Source: Adineta ricciae (taxonomy: Eukaryota; Rotifera; Eurotatoria; Adinetida; Adinetidae). Taken from it: a stretch of DNA of 64,000 bases. The stretch spans positions 1-64,000 of the forward strand of contig CAJNOJ010000196.1 in assembly GCA_905250025.1 (NCBI GenBank). Reading direction: 5' to 3'. Shown here piece by piece: positions 1 through 11,200 of this stretch. Position numbers and translations under genes: made by a program. Positions within the stretch are counted from its first letter, which is position 1; each line of letters starts with the position of its first letter. The notes below the pieces were generated by a model that did no database searches, was not told the DNA's origin, and saw only the letters and a list, made by a program, of their open reading frames with translations.

Positions 1-2263
1 CACCAGTGTTTGATGTTGGTTGAAAGTCGGTTTTCTTGTTTTGGGGGATATCATCTGGGAAGACAGTGATCTTTTTGCTGGTGGGTTCATCAATGGCTTC
101 CATTTCCGCGCATTGTTTCTTTGTTGTGCCAGTAATTATCGAAGTTGTAGTTGAACTGAACAATGTCGACAACAAAGAAGCAGCTGATGTTGCGCCAGCG
201 GCATCGGTTTGACCTGGTTGTGTTGGCTGTACTGAACCGCCGGTCTGGCCTGGTTGTGTTGGTTGTCCGGAAGCAGGTGTTTGACCTGGTTGTGTTGGCT
301 GTCCTGAACCGCCGGTCTGTCCGGGCTGTGTTGGTTGTCCTGAAGCACCAGTAGTTGGTTCAACACAGGCTCGTACTTTCAGCACCACTCCTTTCGGTGA
401 TTCGTCATCAGTAGTCTTCACAACTGTGACCTGTACTTTCGACACTGGAGTATCGGCTGGAATCTTGCTCGAGTCCACCGTGGGTGGTTTCAACTTGTCA
501 TCCTTCGGACTGTCAGTTGATTGAATCGGTGTTGGGTTCACTTTCGATCCGTTGGGGGAGTAGAACGTCACTTCAAACTGTTCGACATTAGCACCTTGCG
601 TCTTGTCACGTGGAATGGTCACCGATTGTACTTCGGCTGGCTTGTCGAAGTTGACTGTGATCGTCGGTTTCTTGTCATTCGATGGGAAGGAGACACCAGT
701 GTTTGATGTTGGTTGAAAGTCGGTTTTCTTGTTTTGGGGGATATCATCTGGGAAGACAGTGATCTTTTTGCTGGTGGGTTCATCAATGGCTTCCATTTCC
801 GCGCATTGTTTCTTAGTAGTGCCAGTGATTGTTGAAGTAGGGCTGGAACCGAGGAAGGTAGACACTGAAAACGAAGTTGTAAATGTTCCAGTGGAACTAG
901 TCTGCGCAGGTTGTGATGGCTGTTCGGAGATAGCTGTTTGGCCAGGTGCAGATGGTTGTCCGGAGGTAGTGGTGTGGCCTGGCTGGCTGGATGTTCTGCT
1001 CGTTGTTGTCGTGTCTTGTTCGACTGGAGCCGTCGTGCCGGTCGTTGTTGGCTTCGCACAGCCAATGATACTCAAACGGGTGTTCGTAGGAACTGTGCCG
1101 TCACTGGTTTTCTTGATTGTAACTGACAATGGAATCACATCTTCGATGTATGGAGAGTATTTGATGCTTGGGCTACTGGGATTGTCGCTCAGACGTGGTG
1201 CATCGTCGAAATCAGTTAGTGCACTGATGGATGTGATCTTCGATTCAGCAGGATTGGCAATGGAGATGTTTTGAATGATCACTTCCTAGAACCTCGCAGT
1301 CATGGGCAGACATCGGCGATGATGGTGAAGCACTTACCTTGATGAAAAGAATGTCGACGGTGGTTGGCACAGTAGAAAGAGCGAAGGATGCTTTGAGTGC
1401 ATCGGGACTAATGTCCTTGTTGTTGAGTTTGACTGAGGCGATCATTTGTGATCCGAATGAGGTGAGCTCGACAGGGTTTTCACAGACTACAACATGTTGG
1501 CGAATAGCAGGAAAGTGGTATATGTGGAAGAATTTTAGTGAAATAGAGACTAGGTAATGCTTCGATGAATATGTATGTAGAGGATACACGTTTATGTATA
1601 TGTGAAACCGTCCTATATTTGAGCAGACGTGAAAGCTAAGTTGTGTGGAAAGTATTTTTGTGAATGAAGGAGACAAATAAGCGTTGAAAATATCGGTTTT
1701 AAGATGTTCAGAATTGAAAAAAAGTGATAAAATGGTGTGTGGTGGTCGGTAGAAAGTTTTGCGCTTATTATTTGAAGAGTTTTCTTGAAGAATAATTTTC
1801 CTCACAATACAGAACTCAAGAAATAATCTTATAAATGGGAATGATTTGATCGGCATGAGGTAAAACTCATGTTAACTTTAGTGGGACATATATTTCGTCC
1901 TTATTTTCAGAGAAGTTTTTTTGTAAACGCAAGGAAATAATAGATCGCGTTTCTGAGCTTTAAGATAGTCTATGCATACTAGAATCAGTAGAGTCAGATA
2001 CGTCACAGATCGAAAGTACTGTAAGTGGTGCTTGAAATTGTGTCATAGGGCTTATGATGTATATAGAGCTCAATTTTTCCAACGCTTAAAGACGTCTCCA
2101 ATCGCCTCGATCCATATGATATATCACGACATAGGAGTTGCATACGAGAGAAAGTTCCTCCGCGTTCAGCACAGTCCGAGCTATTGTTATGTAACCTCAC
2201 CTGCGTTTGATGTTTTCGCTGTTGTGCCCGTTGTAACTGTAGACGTAGATGTTGATGGTGGAG
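1..2263 (-). repeat. Module copy 1 of the giant gene (truncated by window edge)
   Basis: Linker exon 2201-2263, 149-base exon 1338-1486, then an exon open from 1285 to the edge. The head domain matches copies 2 and 3, but the Thr/Pro block is short and degenerate ([15 protein letters not shown] type). The [14 protein letters not shown] domain appears twice: complete at about 365-815, and again entering the window edge at 1-150. The two copies are nearly identical at the base level, with a spacing of about 690 bases, so there is a nested duplication inside this exon. Confidence 0.75.
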
Positions 2264-5200
2264 CTAAAAGCAGATTCAGAATCGATGAATTTGAAACACA
2301 AACCAACGACGGAAAACAACTGCACTTCTCAGATGTGTCAGAATAACAAATATCCAGATACGGATTTCCGTCGAAAGGAAAAACATTCAACGGCAGCTGC
2401 TTCCACCGAGTGACTGCATATTGGAAGAGAAAAGCTCAGTGTCTCTTCGAATAGTTTCATTCACAGTCATCACAAGAATCAGACATAGATATCAAACTAC
2501 CGTTGAAAGAGTCGATTTATGCGATTTCAAGGCAGAAGTGACACACTCTCGGATATAACAACTTGTTGATAATAATTGTCTTCCCCATAGATAAATCATG
2601 CATTCGCATACAAGTACAAACTACCTTCTTCTGCCATGATCGTTCACAAGTGATTGAGTAAGATACTTATCTGACGCATCGACTAGAACGTCAACTCTCA
2701 TGAGTGTCCAATGTGACCTCTCCACTGACTACAAGAACCTCTAATTCGCACATCTCTCTCATACTCCTTTTCTGGAGACACTCAGTCTGAACATTCTCGA
2801 AGTACTGCTTACGAATATTCAACAATATATACCATTCAATTCTCCCACTAGTTCGCCAAAAGCTCATGAGCTTTCTTCCCATGGCATCAAAAATGTCGCC
2901 AGGCACATAAAAGTATAATCAGTCTCTTATGCCGGAATACTATTCGCCACAGACCTTTTCCATGCACTCCACGATTTGCTCATCTATACTGTCCAAAGAT
3001 CGCCATCACGACTCTTATTCTTTCCTCCAGCTCCAAGTCATACCACAAGCAGTCTCATTAATTACTTTATTCTTCACACTTCGCGTACTGGCGAGAGTGT
3101 CACTTACTTGTCGATGATTCCGTGCATGCTTTCACACTCAACACTACACCTTTCGGTGATTCGCCATCTGTTGTTTTCACGACTGTCACTTCCACCTTCG
3201 ACGTTGGAGTGTTCGACGGAAGTTTGCTCGAATCAACTGTGGCTGGTTTCGATTTGTCATCTTTCGGACTGTCCGTTGATTGAATCGGTGTTGGGTTCAC
3301 CTTCGACCCATTGGGGAAGAAGAGTGTCACTTGGAACTGTTCAATATTAGCACCTTGAGTCTTGTCACGTGGAATGGTGACCGATTGTACTTCCGCTGGT
3401 TTCTCGAAGTTCACAACGAAAGTTGGTGTTCTGTCGTTGGTTGGGAATGATACACCATTCTTCGATGTTGGTTGAAGATCTGCCTTCTTGTCTTGTGGTA
3501 GCTCGTTGGGTGTGACAATGATTTTCTTGCTAGTTGGTTCATCGATGGCTTCCATTTCAGCACACTGTTTAGTGGTGGTGCTTGGTTGACCAGGTTGTGT
3601 TGTTTGGCCCGGTTGACCAGGTTGAGTTGTTTGGCCCGGTTGACCAGGTTGTGTCGTAAAACCCGGTTGACCTCGTTGTGTTGTTAGACCCGGTTGACCT
3701 GGTTGAGTTGTTTGGCCTGGCTGACCTGGTTGACTTGTTTGGCCCGGTTGACCAGGTTGTGTCGTAAGACCCGCTTGACCTGGTTGTGTTGTTTGGCCCG
3801 GTTGACCAGGTTGAGTTGTTTGGCCCGGTTGACCAGGTTGAGTTGTTTGGCCTGGTTGAGCTGGTTGAGTCGTTAGGCCTGGCTGACCTGGTTGTGTCGT
3901 AAGACCCGGTTGACCTAGTTGAGTTGTTTGGCCTGGCTGACCGGGTTGAGTCGTTTGGCCTGGCTGACCTGGTTGTGTCGTAAGACCCGGTTGACCTGGT
4001 TGAGTTGTTTGGCCTGGCTGACCGGGTTGAGTCGTTTGGCCTGGCTGACCTCGTTGTGTCGTTATGCCCGGTTGACCAGGTTGTGTCGTAAGACCCGCTT
4101 GACCTGGTTGAGTTGTTTGGCCTGGTTGAGCTGGTTGAGTCGTTTGGCCTGGCTGACCTGGTTGTGTCGTAAGACCCGGTTGACCTGGTTGTGTTGTTAG
4201 ACCCGGTTGACCTGGTTGAGTCGTTTGGCCTGGCTGACCTGGTTGTGTCGTAAGACCCGGTTGACCTGGTTGAGTCGTTTGGCCTGGCTGACCTGGTTGT
4301 GTCGTTATACCCGGTTGACCAGGTTGTGTCGTAAGACCCGGTTGACCTGGTTGTGTTGTTTGGCCCGGTTGACCTGGCTGACCAGGTTGAGTCGTTTGGC
4401 CCGGTTGACCTGGTTGAGTCGTTTGGCCTGGCTGACCTGGTTGTGTCGTTATGCCCGGTTGACCAGGTTGTGTCGTAAGACCCGCTTGACCTGGTTGAGT
4501 TGTTTGGCCTGGTTGAGCTGGTTGAGTCGTTAGGCCTGGCTGACCTGGTTGTGTCGTTAGACCCGGTTGACCTGGTTGAGTCGTTAGGCCTGGCTGACCT
4601 GGTTGAGTCGTTTGGCCTGGCTGACCTGGTTGTGTCGTAAGACCCGGTTGACCTGGTTGTGTTGTTAGACCCGGTTGACCTGGTTGAGTTGTTTGGCCTG
4701 GCTGACCTGGTTGAGTTGTTTGGCCGGGTTGACCAGGTTGTGTTGTTAGACCCGGTTGACCTGGCTGAGTTGTTAGACCTGGTTGACCTGGTTGAGTCGT
4801 AAGACCCGGTTGACCTGGTTGAGTTGTTTGGCCTGGCTGACCGGGTTGAGTCGTTAGGCCTGGCTGACCTGGTTGAGTCGTAAGACCCGGTTGACCTGGT
4901 TGAGTTGTTTGGCCTGGCTGGCTTGATGTTCTGCTCGTTGTTGTCGTGTCTTGTTCGATCTGAGCCTTCGTTACGATCGTTGTGGGCTTGGCACAACCAA
5001 TGATACTCAAACGGGTGTTCGAAGGAACTGTGCCATCACTGGTTTTCTTGATTGTAACTGACAATGGAATCACGTCTTCCATGTATGGAGAGTATTTGAT
5101 GCTTGGGCTACTGGGATTGTCGCTCAGACGTGGTGCATCGTCGAAATCAGTTAGTGCGCTGATGGATGTGATCTTCGATTCAGCAGGATTGGCAATGGAG

Positions 5201-8200
5201 ATGTTTTGAATGATTACTTCCTACAACGTCGCAGTCATGCGCAGAGATCGGCGATGACGGTGAAGCACTTACCTTGATGAAAAGAATGTCGACGGTGGTT
5301 GGCACAGTAGAAAGAGCGAAGGATGCTTTGAGTGCATCGGGACTAATGTCTTTCTTGTTGAGTTTGACTGAGGCGATCATTTGTGATCCGAATGAGGTGA
5401 GCTCGACAGGGTTTTCACAGACTAGAATATATTGGCGTATAGCAGGAAAGTGGTATGTGTTAAAGAATTATAGGGAAAGAGAATTTTTAGATGGCCTCTC
5501 TAAAGAAAAGGTAGTTGAGTATATTGTGGTGGAAATGGCGGTTAGTGTTTGTTGGAATGAGGGATGGTATTGTGAAAGCAGAATGATTTGAGATAGAATA
5601 TTTATGGTTTGGGAATGCTGCAGGGAGAGTTGGACGAAATGGATTTAGTGAAAGGTAAGATGCGTACGGTTTTGATCGGCACTAGGGATAAAAAAGGAGT
5701 CAATGTGAGTAATGAGTAGTGATATGTATATTGTGGAACTGGAGATGGTTTTTCGGTTACTGAAGTATTGGAAAGGAAATTCGGATAATTCGTAGGAAGG
5801 AAATGGCTCAAGTTATGAAAGCTAGCGCGTCTTTTTTTGGATCGCATTGCAACTGTATTTGTGATCAAACTGAAGGAAATTTTTTTTATTTGTTGCATTC
5901 GCCGAACAACCTGAGGTGTAGGTAGTGTGCAATAAAATACGCGTATGAAATGTTTCTATTTGATCTTTAATCGTTTGATCATTTAAGTGAAATATCGATG
6001 GACTCAGTGAGCGAATGCTATGAGAGATCGGGATTATAGGGGAAAGATCTACGTTATATTGCTCCCGCAGTGATGCAAACACTTAGCGGAATCGAGTACA
6101 TATTTAGACAGGTATTTGTGTGTAACAGCTGTTTAACGGAAAAATCACGATTAAAAGTAGTACGAAAAGCTAGAGCATCGCTTCTATCGTTGGTTTTCAT
6201 TGCGAAGTGTTATGACAAAGATAAAAGTGGCAGTTGTGATAGATATGAGACAAAGCTACTGTTATGTAATCTTACCTGCACTTGATATTTTCGCTGTTGT
6301 ACTCGTTGTGACCGCAGATGTCGATATTGCTGATGGGGCTGAAAGCAGATCCATAGTGGGTGAGAGCGAAAAACAAAACGAAGGCGAAAAAGAGCTATTT
6401 CACTTTTCAATAAGATTAGGCATTACGTACTGTTCTCATGAACGGCAAACTACTAAAGACGTCTCCTATATAATCAGCAAACTCTCGTAAATATTCACAT
6501 ATATCCATGGATATTACTGTCAATTACAGCGTGGCCAATCTATCAACTGGTATTCCAGCATATGTCAGAATACCGACGATCAAGAAGCATTTCCATGCAA
6601 TCGAGCTGCTAATATTGATGTATCACATCGTTACAAATAGGTAAACTGATTGAAAATATGGTTATCAGGTTCGAATGGACGAAAAGACTATGGGTCAAAA
6701 TCATCCTCAGAATATGAATATGTTCTATAGCGAAAGCTGTCTTTGTAGTATACGACTATTCATCTGTAACTCATTCATGTACTTGTGCGAGTAATCAACA
6801 GAAAGCAATGGATTCCCATAATCATGCGACGTGATATTAAACTTCATCGCAAAAAACTTTAGCTTCCGTATTTCTTTCCAACTTTCCTCCCTAAAAAGCA
6901 TTCGATAGACACCCCATACACTACGGTTTTGAAGCATTTCCAAATATCTTTTCATGAAAATGCCGCATAATCTACGGAGCGCCGAACTCCTCCAACATAC
7001 ACGTACGACATCAGTCGCCAAATGCTCATGCAACATCTTCGCCTACTCTAACACAGAACCACTACAAACACGAAGACAAACTTCGCTATATGATTCAAAA
7101 ATATTCTTTCCGCAGTTACCGAATGAAAACCGTCACATATCCTAGCTCTTCAATCCTACTACTACCTACTTCCCCTATTTCAGTCAATTGCACTCGGCGA
7201 CTTACTTGTCGATGATTCCGTGCATGCTTTCACACTCAACACTACACCTTTCGGTGATTCGCCATCTGTTGTTTTCACGACTGTCACTTCCACCTTCGAC
7301 GTTGGAGTGTTCGACGGAAGTTTGCTCGAATCAACTGTGGCTGGTTTCGATTTGTCATCTTTCGGACTGTTCGTTGACTGAATTGGTGTTGGGTTCACCT
7401 TCGACCCATTGGGGAAGAAGAGTGTCACTTGGAACTGTTCAATATTAGCACCTTGAGTCTTGTCACGTGGAATGGTGACCGATTGTACTTCCGCTGGTTT
7501 GTCGAAGTTCACAATGAATGTTGGTGTTCTGTCGTTGGTTGGGAATGATACACCATTCTTCGATGTTGGTTGAAGATCTGCCTTCTTGTCTTGTGGTAGC
7601 TCGTTCGGTGTGACAATGATCTTCTTGCTAGTTGGTTCATCGATGGCTTCCATTTCAGCACACTGTTTAGTGGTGGTGCTTGGTTGACCTGGTTGTGTCG
7701 TAAGACCCGGTTGACCTGGTTGTGTTGTTTGGCCCGGTTGACCAGGTTGTGTTGTTTGGCCCGGTTGACCAGGTTGTGTTGTTTGGCCCGGTTGACCAGG
7801 TTGTGTTGTTTGGCCTGGCTGACCAGATTGTGTTGTTTGGCCTGGCTGACCAGATTGTGTTGTTTGGCCTGGCTGACCTGGTTGAGTTGTTTGGCCGGGT
7901 TGACCAGGTTGTGTTGTTTGGCCTGGCTGACCTTGGTGTGTTGTAAGACCCGGTTGACCTGGTTGAGTTGTTTGGCCCGGTTGACCAGATTGTGTTGTTT
8001 GGCCTGGTTGACCAGGTTGTGTTGTTTGGCCCGGTTGACCAGGTTGTGTTGTTTGGCCTGGCTGACCAGGTTGTGTTGTTTGGCCTGGCTGACCAGATTG
8101 TGTTGTTTGGCCTGGCTGACCTGGTTGAGTTGTTTGGCCGGGTTGACCAGGTTGTGTTGTTTGGCCTGGCTGACCTTGGTGTGTTGTAAGACCCGGTTGA

Positions 8201-11200
8201 CCTGGTTGAGTTGTTTGGCCCGGTTGACCAGATTGTGTTGTTTGGCCTGGTTGACCAGGTTGAGTTGTTTGGCCCGGTTGACCAGGTTGAGTTGTTTGGC
8301 CCGGTTGACCAGGTTGTGTCGTAAGACCCGGTTGACCTGGTTGAGTTGTTTGGGCCGGTTGACCAGGTTGAGTTGTTTGGCCCGGTTGACCCGGTTGACC
8401 TGGTTGAGTTGTTTGGCCCGGTTGACCGGGTTGGGTCGTTAGGCCTGGCTGACCTGGTTGTGTCGTAAGACCCGGTTGACCTGGTTGTGTAGTTTGGCCT
8501 GGCTGGCCTGGTTGAGTTGTTTGGCCTGGCTGACCTGGTTGAGTCGTAAGATCCGGTTGACCTGGATGAGTTGTTTGGCCTGGCTGGCTTGATGTTCTGC
8601 TCGTTGTTGTCGTGTCTTGTTCGATCTGAGCCTTCGTTACGATCGTTGTTGGCTTGGCACAACCAATGATACTCAAACGGGTGTTCGAAGGAACTGTGCC
8701 GTCACTGGTTTTCTTGATTGTAACTGACAATGGAATCACGTCTTCCATGTATGGAGAGTATTTGATGCTTGGGCTACTGGGATTGTCGCTCAGACGTGGT
8801 GCATCGTCGAAATCAGTTAGTGCACTGATGGATGTGATCTTCGATTCAGCAGGATTGGCAATGGAGATGTTTTGAATGATCACTTCCTAGAACCTCGCAG
8901 TCATGGGCAGACATCGGCGATGACGGTGAAGCACTTACCTTGATGAAAAGAATGTCGACGGTGGTTGGCACAGTAGAAAGAGCGAAGGATGCTTTGAGTG
9001 CATCGGGACTAATGTCTTTGTTGTTGAGTTTGACTGAGGCGATCATTTGTGATCCGAATGAGGTAAGCTCGACAGGGTTTTCACAAACTAAAGTATGGTT
9101 TAGAATACTGCATCGCGAAATTTTGGTCGAGAAATAACTCACCTGGACTGGATGTTTTGGTAGTAGTCTGGGGCGTCGGGGTGGTTTGTACAGCTAGAAA
9201 AATCGATGAAAATATATTTGGAGAAGGTTTTATCGTAGTTAGTTTATGTATCTCAGGAGCTTGAAGAATTGAGTGGATGGACCTCTTGAAGTAACTATGT
9301 ATGGCTTGCATTGTTATTATATTTTAGAATAGCAGATTTCTCTCGTTTGAGTGATGAAAATGCGGTTATTTGACTTACTCGTAGTGGTTTGACTAGATAC
9401 ATTAGGCAGTGATGATGTTGTTGATGTTACGCCGGCGACGGTAGTTTGAGTATTGCTTGTTGTCGTGTATGGTTCTGTCTGTGCTTTTGTATTTATTGTC
9501 GTTGGATCGGCACAGCCAAAAATTCCGAGTTTTACTTGTTTTGGAAGAGAATTACCCTCTACTTTCAAGATTTCTACGGTTAATGGTATGACATCCTCCA
9601 TATATGGAGTATACACAACGCTGGGATTCGATTCGTTCTGACTCAACACTGGCTCGAAATCATAATCGGTTAATGCACTGATAGATGTTATTTTCGATTC
9701 GGCTGGATTAAGGATCGTAACATTTTGAAGAATGACTTCCTACAGGAGATAGATGTGTTATTAACACATTGACATTGCGGATGAACAAACCTTTATGAAT
9801 GTCAAATCAATGGTGGTGGGTATTTTGCTGACTGATAAAGTGTCGGAAAGTGTTTTAGGTGCTACTGATCGGCCGTTAACTTGAACCGAAGCAATAAACT
9901 TATCAGCTTGCGTTGACATATCAATAATTTTTGCACATTCTAAAGCAAGATTGATCCATACGAAAGAGTCCTTAAAATGAATGAGTACACACGTTTGGTT
10001 ACTGGCGGTTTTGTTTTCATAGTTCGAATTGTCGTAGTAACTGTAGTGGTTTGTGCGGCTTCAATAATTTAGAAGAAGAAATATTTTTTAGTATAGACGT
10101 TGGTCACTCACCTTGCGTTGTATTAGAAATACTAGCTTTTGTCGTCGTTGTGTCTAAACATACATTTATTGTATAAATCAAAGGAAAAGGTTGCATTGGT
10201 TATCCAAAGCATTACCAGGTTCTATTTGAGCTTTCGTGTTGAGTGCCATTGGTTTACCACAAGCACGAAGAAAGAGTTTGACTGTTTTGGGATATTGAAC
10301 GCCGGTTTTCGCGGCTGTCAACGTGAAAATAACGCCTTGATTTAATTCAATATTTGGATCATAATTGATTTGAAGTCCTTGTGCATTTGTACGAGTATCA
10401 ATGTCGTAATCGTTTTCAACGGATATTTGCGTGATTTGAGCATCTTTTGAATTCACAAGACCGGCTGATGTAAGAGTTGCCTTTGAAAAGAGAAAAGAAT
10501 TTAATTGATTTGACATTTTCGATTGAAAACTAAAAATTTTACATCGTTAACAGTTTGGAATTCGACTGTCATTGATGATTTGGTCATGTCGAACGATCTT
10601 GGATAGGGTGGTAAAATTGTTTTACCATCAACTGCGACTTTTGAGAAATAAACATCGTCGGTATCGATCATATCCACTGGTTTTGTACAAGCTATATGGA
10701 AAGAAGAAATAGCTAAACATGAAATCATGCAAAATTAAGCGAAATATTTGCCTTCTTTTTGTGTTACACCCGCTCCAGGTGTCGTAGTAGGTGGAGAGGT
10801 CTTCTTAGATAGTTGAGTAGCTAACAATATGAAATGAAATAACTATGCTGAGGAGAATAATCGATTCCAAACATACCGATGGGTGTGGTAGTCGTTAGAT
10901 AATAGTCGACTAGAAATAGTTCAAAGTGTGAGTTTCTGGCAATTGAAATGTGTTTTTCGTTTTACCTGGTTTGTAGCAACCCTCAACCATCACTCGCACA
11001 GCTTTTGGTGCTTGTTGATCGGATGTACGGAGGATTTTAATATTGACACCTAGAATTCCACATCGCATTGAATGTTCAACAATTGTTGGATCGTTAAGCG
11101 GTGAACGTAGAACAACTTTAGTTCCATCTGCGTCTAGTAGATCGCTCTTGTTGACATTGAGATAACTGACTTCGATTTGTGCAACATTTGATGATGAACG

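Larger units (their letters stand above)
3108..6338 (-). repeat. Module copy 2 of the giant gene
   Basis: Linker exon 6276-6338 (63 bases, Thr/Ser/Ala), 149-base exon 5273-5421, large exon 3108-5220. Exon order, lengths and phases match copy 3, and the head and tail domains are almost identical. The Thr-Gln-Pro-Gly block is longer here, so the large exon is about 430 bases longer than in copy 3. It differs from copy 3 by scattered substitutions such as Val for Ile and Glu for Asp in the tail domain. Confidence 0.8.

Noticed and set aside
3569-4996. Long alternative-frame open frame (Ser/Thr/Arg/Asn repeats) on the minus strand
   Set aside because: It overlaps the TTQPGQPG coding array and exists because the 27-bp unit has no stops; the conserved flanking domains and splice phases support the other frame.
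7684-8442. Plus-strand Leu/Trp/Cys-rich open frame
   Set aside because: It is the antisense shadow of the same minisatellite, with no start context and no conserved flank.
3590-8590. CRISPR-like array
   Set aside because: The repeats are directly adjacent 27-base coding units without unique spacers, in an intron-bearing eukaryotic gene.
3100-8883. Two separate single-exon mucin genes
   Set aside because: Both large exons have good acceptors and phase-1 donors, and continue in frame to linker exons, so they are parts of one gene.
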